Assembly: GCA_965652395.1 (NCBI GenBank) | Contig: CBFGUW010000001.1 | Span: 129,163-193,162, forward strand | DNA: 64,000 bases | Source of the DNA: Saccharospirillum sp965652395 | GTDB lineage: Bacteria; Pseudomonadota; Gammaproteobacteria; Pseudomonadales; Natronospirillaceae | Direction: 5' to 3' | Shown: piece by piece, positions 41,723 to 51,580 of the stretch | How positions within the stretch are numbered: position 1 is the first letter of the stretch | Layout of the letters: the number at the start of each line of letters is the position of its first letter | Translations under genes and position numbers: made by a program | The notes under the pieces: model-generated | Database searches by the model: none | Seen by the model: only the letters and a program-made list of their open reading frames with translations | Told to the model about the DNA's origin: nothing

Positions 41723-43989
41723 AGCTTTCACGTGTTCTATCTCCGCGACGGCTTAAGGTGGTGTTCTATTTGAACCTGCTGATTATCGTCAGTCTGGTGG
41801 GGTATCGGTCTTACCTAGCGCTCTTTGAACAGGATTATGCGGCTGTTCACGCCCGCCATATTCAACAGGTTCAGCAGGGGTTGGCCGGAGACAGCGCACT
41901 CCGATTTGCCGTAGTGGGCAATATCAATAACTCAGTCGGTGTCTTCGAACGAAAGATGATACCCCTGATCAATGAAGCTAAGCCGGACTTTGTGGTATCC
42001 GCCGGAAATGCCGTCAGCAGTGGCGGGGAGGATAAATACCGAGCCCTGTACCGCACCTTGAACCACCTGAACATGCCCTATTTTTTAACGGTGGGGGAGC
42101 ATGAAACGAGTACATTTGGCTCGTTCCATTTTTACGACCATTTTGGTCCTTACTTCTATTCCTTCAAAGCGGGCAACAGCCAGTTTATTTTTCTGGACAG
42201 TACCGACCCGGATGCCTATCGGTTTCAGTTGATCTGGCTGGAGCAGCAACTGCTTGATCCCATGCCTGAGCACCGCTTTGTGTTTATCGGTCATCCGCTG
42301 GTGCATGCCCAGCAGGAATCCCCTCTGGATTTCGCCAACCAATATCTGGTGAATACCGAATTTCGGGACAGCCTGAAAACCCTTTTTACACGTCATGGCG
42401 TGACGGCTGTGTTTTCATCCAACCTCCATATTTTCGACCAGCAGATGGAGAAAGGGGTGCAATACATCACCACTGGCGGTGCCGGAGGCCTGGTGTTGAA
42501 CGACGAAACCAGTTACTACCACTATGTGTGGGTAGCGGTGAATGAAGGCGAGGTCAGCATCGCCGAGCGCAAAATGGACATTGGCCAGCATCAGGTCCAG
42601 AAAACATTGGAGAGCCTATGGTTCTTTGTTCATTCCATATTTTATGTCGGCCGCCTGAACTTCCTGCTGGTATTGGCAGCCTTGGTGGCCATAGCCATTA
42701 AGCTTTATACCTCTATCTTCGTCGACCGGGATTATTACCCGAATTTCGACCTTGACCTGACACCCTATCAAGACAAACCCCTCAAGATCGCCATGGTGAC
42801 CAATAACTATCTGCCCTTTATCGGGGGAGTCCCCATTTCCATCGATCGGTTGCGGCGGGGTCTTATCCAGTTGAAGCACCGGGTAATGGTGGTGGCACCC
42901 AGCTATAAAGACCAAGGCGAACCTGAAGAGGATGTGATTCGGGTACCCTCTCTGCTCACCCTGGGAGAGAAGGGGGAGTTCCGCATCGCCAATATATTCT
43001 CATGGAGGATCGTCAAGGGTATGAGGGCTTTCAAACCGGATTTGGTGCACATCCATCACCCCTTCTGGCTGGGATGGTTGGGTCTGGTTCTCGCCCGGCG
43101 GATGAAAGTGCCCGCTATCTACACCTATCACACCCGGCTAGAGCACTACGCTCACTATGTGCCTCTGCCGGGCCCCTTGTTCCGGAATCTGATCTCTCAT
43201 AGCCTGGTTCGTCGATTCGCCAACCGCTGCCAGGGTGTGATTGTGCCGACTCATTCAGCCGAGGAATACCTGCGTATCATCGGTGTCACTTCCCACATCT
43301 ACGTGCAGCCCACGGGAATTGACTTCGAGCGCTTCCAACAACGGTCCCCCGATTCGGAAGCGGCGCTGAAAAAACAGTTCGGAATAAAAGGCGAAACGGT
43401 TTTCGTAACGGTCTCCCGGCTCAGCAAGGAAAAGAATATAGGGTTCATCATAGAAGGGCTGGCCAGACTAAAGGAAGGTACCAATAAGCCCTTTAAATGT
43501 TTGATTATCGGCGATGGTGAAGAAAGAGACACCCTACAACAGCTGATAGACAGGCTTGGATTGGGAGATTGCGTCCACTTGGCCGGGGCGGTTCCCCCCG
43601 ATGAGATGGTTAACTACTACCAGATCGGTGACCTCTTTCTGTTCGCTTCGAAATCCGAGACGCAGGGCATGGTCATATTGGAAGCCATGGCGGCTCATAT
43701 GCCCGTGGTGGCTGTACGTTCCAGCGGTATTGACGACGTGGTCCGACAGGGCTTCAACGGGTATAAAACCCCCACGGACCTCCCTCTATGGACAGAAAGT
43801 GTTCAAAAATTGCTCGAGGATAAAGACTTAAGAACCACATTGGCCGATCAGGCCATGGATTACGCCAAAGGGTTCTCGATCCAACACTTTGCCGAGGATG
43901 TGGCGGAGATCTACGCCCATTCCCTGGCCTCTTACGCCTTCAAGCGGCAAACGAATAGAGGAAAAATCCCCCCTCGAAAAATCGAGTAA
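41719..43989 (+). CDS. Degenerate metallophosphoesterase fused to GT4 glycosyltransferase
   Basis: A 756-residue fusion. Residues 1-35 carry one TM helix; about 55-290 is a calcineurin-like phosphoesterase fold, with a second TM segment at about 312-332; about 355-740 is a GT4 glycosyltransferase (GGVPISIDRLRRGL, HIHHPFWLG, HTRLEHYA, ETQGMVILEAMA with the EX7E pair). The phosphoesterase metal ligands are mostly lost: GDxH is GNIN, GDxxD is GNAVS, GNHE is GEHE, GHxH is SNLH. Only the isolated GHPLVH histidines persist. The GT4 part resembles lipid alpha-glucosyltransferases. It is translated coupled to the flippase-like protein, suggesting glycolipid synthesis and flipping. Marine bacteria use a PlcP-Agt phosphoesterase/glycosyltransferase pair in phosphate stress; whether this fusion is related is open. 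Confidence 0.82.
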   Translation: MKLSRVLSPRRLKVVFYLNLLIIVSLVGYRSYLALFEQDYAAVHARHIQQVQQGLAGDSALRFAVVGNINNSVGVFERKMIPLINEAKPDFVVSAGNAVSSGGEDKYRALYRTLNHLNMPYFLTVGEHETSTFGSFHFYDHFGPYFYSFKAGNSQFIFLDSTDPDAYRFQLIWLEQQLLDPMPEHRFVFIGHPLVHAQQESPLDFANQYLVNTEFRDSLKTLFTRHGVTAVFSSNLHIFDQQMEKGVQYITTGGAGGLVLNDETSYYHYVWVAVNEGEVSIAERKMDIGQHQVQKTLESLWFFVHSIFYVGRLNFLLVLAALVAIAIKLYTSIFVDRDYYPNFDLDLTPYQDKPLKIAMVTNNYLPFIGGVPISIDRLRRGLIQLKHRVMVVAPSYKDQGEPEEDVIRVPSLLTLGEKGEFRIANIFSWRIVKGMRAFKPDLVHIHHPFWLGWLGLVLARRMKVPAIYTYHTRLEHYAHYVPLPGPLFRNLISHSLVRRFANRCQGVIVPTHSAEEYLRIIGVTSHIYVQPTGIDFERFQQRSPDSEAALKKQFGIKGETVFVTVSRLSKEKNIGFIIEGLARLKEGTNKPFKCLIIGDGEERDTLQQLIDRLGLGDCVHLAGAVPPDEMVNYYQIGDLFLFASKSETQGMVILEAMAAHMPVVAVRSSGIDDVVRQGFNGYKTPTDLPLWTESVQKLLEDKDLRTTLADQAMDYAKGFSIQHFAEDVAEIYAHSLASYAFKRQTNRGKIPPRKIE

Positions 43990-44391
43990 AAAGGAGAAAA
44001 GAGACATTAACCGCATCCTCTTGTAAGTTATTTCCTACAAACTTTGATAGTGTGGATCATGTCACAAAATGATAACCTGACCAGGTGGCTTGGTTGACTT
44101 CAAAGCCACTAAAGATTTTCATACCCCCACTTACAGTGAAGGCCCGCTCTGGAAAGAACGGGTAAGGCTTTCAACATGATCACGTCGTGAAGTTGTTGGA
44201 AGCCAGGACGACAGTAAAGACAAGGAAACGACAGGGACGCTGCGTCATCGCACCCTCACCCTGCGCTATGCCCCAGCGCGCGTGCCTGAAATTCTCCCCT
44301 GTCTTTTTCTGCGTTCCGACGCTGTGTGCTGTCGCCATTGCGCCGTGACGTGTTGTCCGGCCTGGCTATCGAATGTACAAAGGAGAAGGCA
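43990..44391 (+). other. 402-base gene-free leader before the large lipoprotein gene
   Basis: No gene, tRNA or recognisable riboswitch was seen. The region has weak dyads, such as GTCGT/ACGAC at about 44184-44213, and a run of GC-rich pairs near 44230-44290. A c-di-GMP (GEMM) motif was looked for and not found. The long leader suggests post-transcriptional control of the lipoprotein gene, but this is only inference. Confidence 0.4.
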
Positions 44392-47300
44392 ATGTCTGAA
44401 GGCATTTGGATGAAGAAGTCACTGGTCGCCGCTGTGGCTGCCGGTACACTGGTGTTGGCTGCGTGTAACGATGAGAGCGGTGACGCTACAACAACAACGA
44501 CCTCTACCGAAACAGTTACAACCAACTACCAGACTATCAACAACCCGACTGGTTCGATTACTGGTGTGGTTAAAGACACCAATGGTAACCCCATTGAAGG
44601 TGCCACCGTATATCTGGGCAACCAGACTGCTGTGACCAACGTCGGTGGTCAATACTACTTCGCTGAAGTAGCTGTCACCCAAACCGTGAAGAACGATGGT
44701 GATTCGTATGCCCAGGCTCTCGCCCTGACCATCATTCCCCCAACAGGCTACCTGGGCGCGACAGTCACCGTGACCCCACAGGCCCAGTACTTCGATGGAT
44801 CTCAGACCAGTGCGTCTGACTCTAATGAAGTCACTAACCCAGCTTCCACCTTCATCGACGGTTTCCAAGCCTCTGCGGGTACTGCGGTATTGCCAGCAAC
44901 CACTGCGACCGTTACGGGTGTTCTGCGCAACGAAGAGACCGGCGAAGTTCTCAGTGGCGTTCTGTTGGCGCTGGACATGCTCAGCACCTCTACTGGGGTT
45001 AACCAGGAAGACACTCAAGACGGCGTTACCACCAGCTATAGCACACAAGGCTATACCGCCACCACGTCTTCCTCCGGCGCGTTTACTTTCACCAATGTCC
45101 CCTCAGACGCTATCCTGAAGCTGTCTGCCAGCAATTACACAGTTAACCAGAACGCCGACACTTCCAGTGAAAACACTACGGTCGCCCTGGGTGATGTTGA
45201 TGCGACTCCAATCAGCAGTGCCGACTCTGTTGCTCCTTGGGTGAAGTCTGTTAGTCAGGTAGTTGACCAGTCAGCTGCTCGCGGCATGCTGAACGATGAC
45301 GCCACCACTGTGATCACCGTGGTCTTCAGTGAAGTTATGTCCTCTATCGACGCCAACTCCATCCGTGTTCGTGACGTCGATGGTGGTCAATACCTTGGCT
45401 TCACCAGCACTCTGAGTGGTAACACACTGACACTGACTCTGACTAATGCGCTCACCGAAGGTCATGAAATCGATGTTCTTTTGTTGCGTGACGACTTTGT
45501 TGACACTGCTACTCCGGCCAATGCACTGGGCTTGGTAGACAACAACGGCGCCAACTCAAACATTGGTTTTGATGATACTCTGACTACTTCAGTCGGCAGC
45601 ACCTATGTTCGCTTGAAGCTGAAGAGTTTCGAAGAAGCCAACATGGATGCCGAGCAAGTAACTCTAGATGAAACCAGCCAGCAGCGTCAGGACGTTCGTG
45701 GCGGCGCGCTTGATCTGGAGCAACTACAGACCAGTAACGATGCCTTCCTGGACGTCGACAACTGGACTGCAGGTATTCACCAGTTGAACACCGCTGACGA
45801 TGATGACAGTTCCACCACCGCCGATGCCCAAGAGCGTATGCAGGCTCTGGCTACCGCCCTTGCTGGCACCATCGGCAGTCTGGAAAGCACAGACGTGTTC
45901 GCCAATACGGCCGGTATCCAGTTTGCGGCTACCAACGCTTCCTACTACGAAGTCGATGTATTGGACAGCGATGGTACTTCCAAGTTTAATGGCTTGGCTC
46001 GTATAGAACTGGACGGCGGTACCTTCGACCCTGCTCCGAATGCCAATCGCTTTGTATCTGACGTTGCAGAGAACGAAAATCTATACCTTGTCCTGCAAGG
46101 CGTTGAGCCAGGCGACCAGGTTCAGATCACTCCTTTCGACGAATTCGGCTATTCCGGTACTATGGCCAGCGTGGAGCTGGTTGACAATGTCTCTCCGACC
46201 ACCATTCTGCAGAATGCTTATGGTGTGGCTGCCGACAACAACAATGGCAGCGTTGTGAGCCTCCAATACGGTGACGGTGGTGAGCAGTCTTCAACTCCGG
46301 ATGCTGACATTGGTACCCCTTACCTGAACATTACTCCGCGTATGCTGAGCATTGTTGACGGTACTGCGGATGGTACTGATGAGGAAGGACTGGAAGGTCT
46401 TTACACCCTGAAGCAACTGTTTGACTTGAACACAGTTAATGCTATCCCAGGAGATGCAAACGAAGGTGAGCTGTTCATCGACGTAATGAACTTCCTGGAT
46501 GGCAACATCGCTGGTTCAACACCGGGTGTATACGATGCTAATGCCTATACAGCATGGAATGTGGGCTCCCGTACCATCGGCGTAGCCTTCTCCGAAGACA
46601 TCGTCCTGAATGATGCGGCACTCATTACCGAGACCAACATCGACGATGCTGTGCTGTCAAACTACGTAGCGAATATCGATGTGCTTCGTCAGGATGACAA
46701 TGGCTCTACCTTCGCCGATTTGGTTCAGTTCGACATTGACAATGTCATCGCATTTGCCAATGGCGACCACAATGGCGTGATTGACTTCCAAGCCGCTATT
46801 TCTGATGTTGAAGGCAACTCTGGCGCCACAAACGCCAAGGTTGTTGTAGGCGACGCCATGCCGCCTCTGGTTGTATCTGCTCAATATAAGGGCAGCAGCC
46901 TGACCATCAACTTCAATGAGGATGTTGTAGTCGACACCTCTACTACAATCACGTTGGGTACAGTTCCAATCACTCTGGACCAGGATACTGTGGATGCCTT
47001 CAATGCATCGGCTGATCATTCTGTGTTGAATGTGCTTTCAAGTACTTGGGGTGACGACCTGGACCGTACAGCCGAATTCACTTTAGGTCAGTACGACGAA
47101 GCTGATAATGCTGATGGTTCTTTCCCAAGCGATCTGCATCGTCACGCTCGACTGGACTTCAGCGACATCGAAGATACCCGTGGTAATAACTGGGACGATT
47201 ATTCCACAGGTGCAACGGCGACTTCAGAAGAGTTCTTCTTCTTCCAGCCAGACTTCGCAGCAGTGGATACTACTGGACTGTTTAGTGTAACCGGCTCTGA

Positions 47301-47643
47301 CCTGGGTACGGTCTTGGGTTCCGCTGAAATCTCGGTTCGCTTCACGGGTACTCACCCAATCGATATCTCGGGTTGGGATGCCAACAATGATGGAACTATC
47401 TCTCAAAATGAATTTGAGAATAAGTTCACCTTCACCGATTTGAGCGGTGGTGGCGTTGATATCAATGTGGCCGATGATACCCATACCTTGGCAATCACCA
47501 ATAATGGTAAAACCCTTACCTTCAACTTCGTGTTGACTGGTAACGTGGCGGCAGGCGACAACATTGCTGTTGGCGCCGATTGGAAAAGCCAGTGGGATAG
47601 CTCAGAGGTCTCAGCTCCTGGAGCTTCTGACGTCACTTTCTAA
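44392..47643 (+). CDS. Large surface lipoprotein with Ig-like and EF-hand segments
   Basis: A lipoprotein of about 1083 residues. ATG at 44392 is chosen for its strong AGGAGAAGG site; the lipobox LVLAAC puts the lipidated Cys near residue 24. After a Thr-rich linker (TTTTTTSTETVTT) comes a carboxypeptidase-regulatory-like domain (ITGVVKDTNGNPIEGATVYL), then several beta-sandwich or Big-type modules (VVFSEVMSSIDANSIRVRD; AFSEDIVLNDAAL; INFNEDVVVDTST), and near the C terminus a textbook EF-hand loop, DANNDGTISQNE. Very acidic and almost cysteine-free after the lipidated Cys. Probably a cell-surface, calcium-binding adhesive or structural protein. No family assigned to the whole. A strong terminator follows. 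Codon use is less GC-biased than core genes. Confidence 0.82.
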   Translation: MSEGIWMKKSLVAAVAAGTLVLAACNDESGDATTTTTSTETVTTNYQTINNPTGSITGVVKDTNGNPIEGATVYLGNQTAVTNVGGQYYFAEVAVTQTVKNDGDSYAQALALTIIPPTGYLGATVTVTPQAQYFDGSQTSASDSNEVTNPASTFIDGFQASAGTAVLPATTATVTGVLRNEETGEVLSGVLLALDMLSTSTGVNQEDTQDGVTTSYSTQGYTATTSSSGAFTFTNVPSDAILKLSASNYTVNQNADTSSENTTVALGDVDATPISSADSVAPWVKSVSQVVDQSAARGMLNDDATTVITVVFSEVMSSIDANSIRVRDVDGGQYLGFTSTLSGNTLTLTLTNALTEGHEIDVLLLRDDFVDTATPANALGLVDNNGANSNIGFDDTLTTSVGSTYVRLKLKSFEEANMDAEQVTLDETSQQRQDVRGGALDLEQLQTSNDAFLDVDNWTAGIHQLNTADDDDSSTTADAQERMQALATALAGTIGSLESTDVFANTAGIQFAATNASYYEVDVLDSDGTSKFNGLARIELDGGTFDPAPNANRFVSDVAENENLYLVLQGVEPGDQVQITPFDEFGYSGTMASVELVDNVSPTTILQNAYGVAADNNNGSVVSLQYGDGGEQSSTPDADIGTPYLNITPRMLSIVDGTADGTDEEGLEGLYTLKQLFDLNTVNAIPGDANEGELFIDVMNFLDGNIAGSTPGVYDANAYTAWNVGSRTIGVAFSEDIVLNDAALITETNIDDAVLSNYVANIDVLRQDDNGSTFADLVQFDIDNVIAFANGDHNGVIDFQAAISDVEGNSGATNAKVVVGDAMPPLVVSAQYKGSSLTINFNEDVVVDTSTTITLGTVPITLDQDTVDAFNASADHSVLNVLSSTWGDDLDRTAEFTLGQYDEADNADGSFPSDLHRHARLDFSDIEDTRGNNWDDYSTGATATSEEFFFFQPDFAAVDTTGLFSVTGSDLGTVLGSAEISVRFTGTHPIDISGWDANNDGTISQNEFENKFTFTDLSGGGVDINVADDTHTLAITNNGKTLTFNFVLTGNVAAGDNIAVGADWKSQWDSSEVSAPGASDVTF

Positions 47644-47676
47644 GTGGCATTGCTAAGTCTTCTTAATTAGCAGTTC

Positions 47677-47714
47677 AAGCCCGGTTGGTTCGCTAACCGG
47701 GCTTTTCTGTTTTT
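47677..47714 (+). terminator. Rho-independent terminator after the large lipoprotein gene
   Basis: AAGCCCGGTT / AACCGGGCTT, a perfect 10-bp stem with an 8-base loop, followed by TTTTCTGTTTTTT. Confidence 0.92.
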
Positions 47715-47839
47715 TGAGCTTACTCGGAAGCCAACTTCTTATAATTTCAACGCCGTATTATTGGTTTTTGTGAAATGCCCCGAGCAGTAGGTGGCCGGGA
47801 AAGTTTGAATAAAGTCGGAATATTAATATGGAGGTAGAA

Positions 47840-50800
47840 GTGCAAGGATATTTAATTAAAGGTATTGGCTGTATTTTGATAGCCGGGTATATGGCTGGCT
47901 GTGATAGTGGCTTACCTGATGTTCCGGACACGGCGCCGGAGACAGTAGAGACGTATTATGTATCCGGGACGTTGTCCGGGTTGACGGGTAAACTCTTGGT
48001 TCTGCAGCTCAATGAGGAATATACACTAACCTTGAACGATAATGGACGGTTTACCTTTGACTTTCCATTACCTGATTTCAGCGAATATAAGGTGGTGGTA
48101 AAGTCTAGTCCCGTGGAACCTAGCCAGGACTGTGTGGTAAAGAGTGGTACAGGTGTAGTTGAGTCATCCAATGTAGAGCATGTAAAAGTCGAATGTGTTT
48201 CAAAATCTTATTCCATTTCCGGAGTACTATCGGGCCTCCAAGGCGGTGTTGTAGTACTCGCCAATAATGGTGGCGATATTCTGACTTTACCTACGAACGG
48301 AGCTTTCGCGTTTCACGAAAAGGTATTCGACCAAAGCAGTTATGAAGTCTCCGTAGAAAGCAATCCATCCAATCCTAGTCAATTATGTAAGCTTGAAAAT
48401 GGCAGCGGTAAGGTCCAAGGTGAAAACGTTTCGAATCTGAAGGTCGAGTGTACTACTGTCAATTACACAATTGGTGGTAGTGTTGCGGGCTTAAAAGGAA
48501 ATGGCTTGGTATTGGAAAACAACTCTTCAGAATCGCTGGCTATTGAGAGTGATGGGGCATTTGAGTTTTTGAACTCGATAGCCGACGGACAAGGTTATAT
48601 GGTGACCGTTGCCGCCCAACCTAATGAGCCGGACCAAGTATGCAGTGTGGCACAAGGCAGCGGTATCTTGTCAGGGGAAGGTGTTACTAACGTAACGGTC
48701 ACCTGTGCTACACAGAGCTATCAGATAGGTGGGGCAATATCAGGCTTGGCAGGTAGCGGACTTGAAATTGGGCTAAATGGAACTCATCAGCTGACCATAA
48801 CTGAAAATGGGGACTTCTCATTCGGCCAGCCGGTTGCCGATGCAAGCGCCTATTCCGTTTCCATTCTTCAACAACCGTCTGAACCCAGCCAAACTTGTTC
48901 AGTCATCAGTGGAGAGGGGGTGATCACGGGAGCCAATATCCAAAATATCTCTATAGAGTGTGAGACCAACGCCTATACGGTTTCAGGTACTCTTTCGGGG
49001 CTGGAGGGTCGTGGCTTGGTTTTGCAAAACAACCTTTCCGATGATCTCGCTGTAGAAAGTAATGGTTCGTTCACTTTTTCAACTGAAGTCATGGATCAAG
49101 ATGATTACAGCGTTACGGTCAAAGTAAAACCATCCCAACCAGTGCAAAACTGCACTGTCCAAAATGGTCAAGGAACAATCGCTGCCTCAAATAAGGATGA
49201 TGTTCTCATTAACTGCGTATCGGAGAAGTTTGCCGTTGGTGGTGTCCTGAGCGGCCTTGCAAGTGGTTCGATTACGTTGAGTCTAAATGGCGCTGAATCG
49301 TTAGTATTGAGTGGCGATGGTGCCTTTAAATTTAATACGCCGCTGTTGGATCTCAGCGACTACCAGGTCTCAGTATCGAGCCAAACGAATCCATCTCAAG
49401 TATGTAAGTTGAATCAGAGCTCCGGTACCTTAAATGGGGCCAATGTTGATAGTGTCAAGGTGAGCTGTGAAGCAGGTTATATTGTAGGTGGTACTATATC
49501 AGGACTGGAACAGGGAAATCTCATTCGCTTGACTAATGGTACAGACACGCTGTTGGTAAGCGGTAATGGTTCTTTTGAATTCAGTATGCCTTTAGCCAGT
49601 GGTGATGAGTACGGCGTAGTAATTGACCAGCCTCCCAGTCAGCCCGAGCAGCAGTGCACCCTCTTACACGCCTCTGGTACTGTCGGAAACTCTGATGTGA
49701 ATGTCGTATCCATCAAGTGTTGGCCGTCAGCTACGGCTCTTTCTCTGGATTACCAACCCATTAAAATATTCAAGTTTAGTTGGCCTTCCAATCCTAACGT
49801 TACCTACTACAAATTGTTAAAAGACCCAGATGGGCAGCTGGGGTATTCAGAAGTAGTCGAGATTGAAGGGACAGAGGCCGGATACTCCTACGAAGCGGCT
49901 TTGCCGTTGGATATTCATGCACGATTTATCCTCGAAGCCTGCAACGACCATGGTTGCCAGGATTCAGAGCCGGTTTATGTTCAGGGTAATTTAGCGACTG
50001 CCATCGGTTACATTAAACCCTCGGTTGTCGGCAATTCAGACCAGTTCGGTTATTCCGTCGCAGTTAGTGGCGACGGGAATGTCGTGGCCGTGGGTGCTCC
50101 ATACGAAGACAGCAGTGTTGAAAGTATGGACCCTCTGGACAATTCGGTTCAAGACTCAGGTGCAGTCTATGTATTTCGAAAGGTAGATGGTATTTGGCAA
50201 CAAGAAGCCTTTTTAAAAGCATCCAATGCTGAAAGAGATGATAGTTTTGGTTACGCGGTTGCTTTGAACAATGACGGCTCGGTTCTCATTGCTGGTGCGC
50301 CTTTAGAGGATAGTAGCGCGGAGGGAGTGAATGGAGATCAAGGTTCAAATGAGAGTAATGATTCTGGGGCAGCCTACTTGTATGAATACATTGCTGGTAG
50401 TTGGCAGCAGGAGGCTTACCTTAAGAAGCCGTACGATCATTTTAACACTGAACGGTTTGGGTACTCCTTGGATATTGATAGTGATGGGAGGAATGTTATT
50501 GTCGGATCTCATGTTCAATGGGGTTATATTTTTCGTTTTGCAAAAAACTCAGATGGTTGGGAGTATGTCAGTTATTTAAACGCGCCTTCAAGCTATCAGG
50601 AAGGTTTTGGCAACTCCTTATCGCTGAGCAGTGATGGTGCTTCCAGTGTATATGGGCTGTATAGGGATCACTCCTCTTCTTCTGGCTTTGGTGGGGACCC
50701 GACTGATGAGACTCTTGGTAGTTCAGGTGCCGTCTATATAAGTAGCTCGACAACCAATAGAGGCGTATATACTAAAGCGTTTAATCCAAGCGTAAATGAT

Positions 50801-51358
50801 AATTTTGGTTGGAGCACTGCTATAAGTGGCGATGGTCGACGTGTGGCGGTTGGTTCACCGAGAGAGGCAAGTTCGCTGGGAGGGATTGGTCAAGAAGTGG
50901 ATGACGGGGCTTCTAATTCCGGCGCTGTTTATACCTATGTTAAGGGTAGTGGTGGCTCTTGGGAGTTCGACACGATGTTCAAGGCTTTTAATAATAAAAC
51001 GCACTTGGCGTTTGGTTCTGCTGTAGTGTTGGATGAGCAGGGTAGCCTGCTCCTTGTTGGAGCTAAACACGAAGATAGTTTATCAGTCGGCTTGAATGAA
51101 GAGGGGGCAGACACTGATGGTAAGGATTCCGGAGCAGGTTATATATACGAACGAAAAGACGGAACCTGGACGCTTCTGGGCTATATAAAATCTCCCAATA
51201 CGGAGTACGGGGATAATTTTGGTCATTCTATCGACATGAGTCTGGATGCTCAGGTCATCGCAATTGGGGCTCCTCTCGAAGACGGCGGGGCAGCTGGTAT
51301 CGGGGGTGATCAGTCTAGTAATAGCTTCCAGGACTCCGGTGCGGTTTATTTGTATTAA
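47840..51358 (+). CDS. Lipoprotein with seven Cys-paired repeats and a seven-blade FG-GAP propeller
   Basis: About 1172 residues. GTG at 47840 is preferred: the ATG at 47828 is itself part of the ATGGAGG ribosome site. The signal sequence ends in MAGC, giving a lipidated Cys near residue 21. Seven tandem repeats of about 83-87 residues follow (roughly 40-635), each opening like YTIGGSVAGLKGNGLVL, with Asn-rich turn, DGAFEF-type strand, PSQ-C and a final V-C, so two Cys per repeat that could form one disulphide. After a fibronectin-like spacer come seven FG-GAP units (DQFGYSVAVSGDGNVVAVGAP, FGYAVAL, FGYSLDI, FGNSLSL, FGWSTAI, FGSAVVL, FGHSIDM), the number needed for an integrin-type propeller. 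AT-rich codons suggest transfer. Confidence 0.85.
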   Translation: MQGYLIKGIGCILIAGYMAGCDSGLPDVPDTAPETVETYYVSGTLSGLTGKLLVLQLNEEYTLTLNDNGRFTFDFPLPDFSEYKVVVKSSPVEPSQDCVVKSGTGVVESSNVEHVKVECVSKSYSISGVLSGLQGGVVVLANNGGDILTLPTNGAFAFHEKVFDQSSYEVSVESNPSNPSQLCKLENGSGKVQGENVSNLKVECTTVNYTIGGSVAGLKGNGLVLENNSSESLAIESDGAFEFLNSIADGQGYMVTVAAQPNEPDQVCSVAQGSGILSGEGVTNVTVTCATQSYQIGGAISGLAGSGLEIGLNGTHQLTITENGDFSFGQPVADASAYSVSILQQPSEPSQTCSVISGEGVITGANIQNISIECETNAYTVSGTLSGLEGRGLVLQNNLSDDLAVESNGSFTFSTEVMDQDDYSVTVKVKPSQPVQNCTVQNGQGTIAASNKDDVLINCVSEKFAVGGVLSGLASGSITLSLNGAESLVLSGDGAFKFNTPLLDLSDYQVSVSSQTNPSQVCKLNQSSGTLNGANVDSVKVSCEAGYIVGGTISGLEQGNLIRLTNGTDTLLVSGNGSFEFSMPLASGDEYGVVIDQPPSQPEQQCTLLHASGTVGNSDVNVVSIKCWPSATALSLDYQPIKIFKFSWPSNPNVTYYKLLKDPDGQLGYSEVVEIEGTEAGYSYEAALPLDIHARFILEACNDHGCQDSEPVYVQGNLATAIGYIKPSVVGNSDQFGYSVAVSGDGNVVAVGAPYEDSSVESMDPLDNSVQDSGAVYVFRKVDGIWQQEAFLKASNAERDDSFGYAVALNNDGSVLIAGAPLEDSSAEGVNGDQGSNESNDSGAAYLYEYIAGSWQQEAYLKKPYDHFNTERFGYSLDIDSDGRNVIVGSHVQWGYIFRFAKNSDGWEYVSYLNAPSSYQEGFGNSLSLSSDGASSVYGLYRDHSSSSGFGGDPTDETLGSSGAVYISSSTTNRGVYTKAFNPSVNDNFGWSTAISGDGRRVAVGSPREASSLGGIGQEVDDGASNSGAVYTYVKGSGGSWEFDTMFKAFNNKTHLAFGSAVVLDEQGSLLLVGAKHEDSLSVGLNEEGADTDGKDSGAGYIYERKDGTWTLLGYIKSPNTEYGDNFGHSIDMSLDAQVIAIGAPLEDGGAAGIGGDQSSNSFQDSGAVYLY

Positions 51359-51372
51359 GCCCTAGAAAGCAT

Positions 51373-51415
51373 GCTCCGTAATGGATTCAATGTATTTTGA
51401 TCGCCGTTACGGAGC
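51373..51415. repeat. Inverted repeat after the propeller lipoprotein gene
   Basis: GCTCCGTAA and TTACGGAGC form a 9-bp stem around 25 bases. No T run follows, so termination is uncertain. Nothing else is seen in 51416-51580. Confidence 0.5.
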
Positions 51416-51580
51416 CTGATCAGCTACCATGAGTATGTCGCTGCTACAATTGGCATTAGCGCTGGTGATTCGGGAGTTGAGCAGTGAGTATTCCTGAGTA
51501 GATTACTATGACGATATTACTATGCGACCTTTGAGCGGAATGAAAGGGCATAGGATATAGGATCATCACCATGCAAGATA

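Noticed and set aside
43990..44391. c-di-GMP riboswitch in the lipoprotein leader
   Set aside because: A diguanylate cyclase lies downstream and the leader is long, so a GEMM motif was looked for; the conserved core and tetraloop-receptor sequences were not found.
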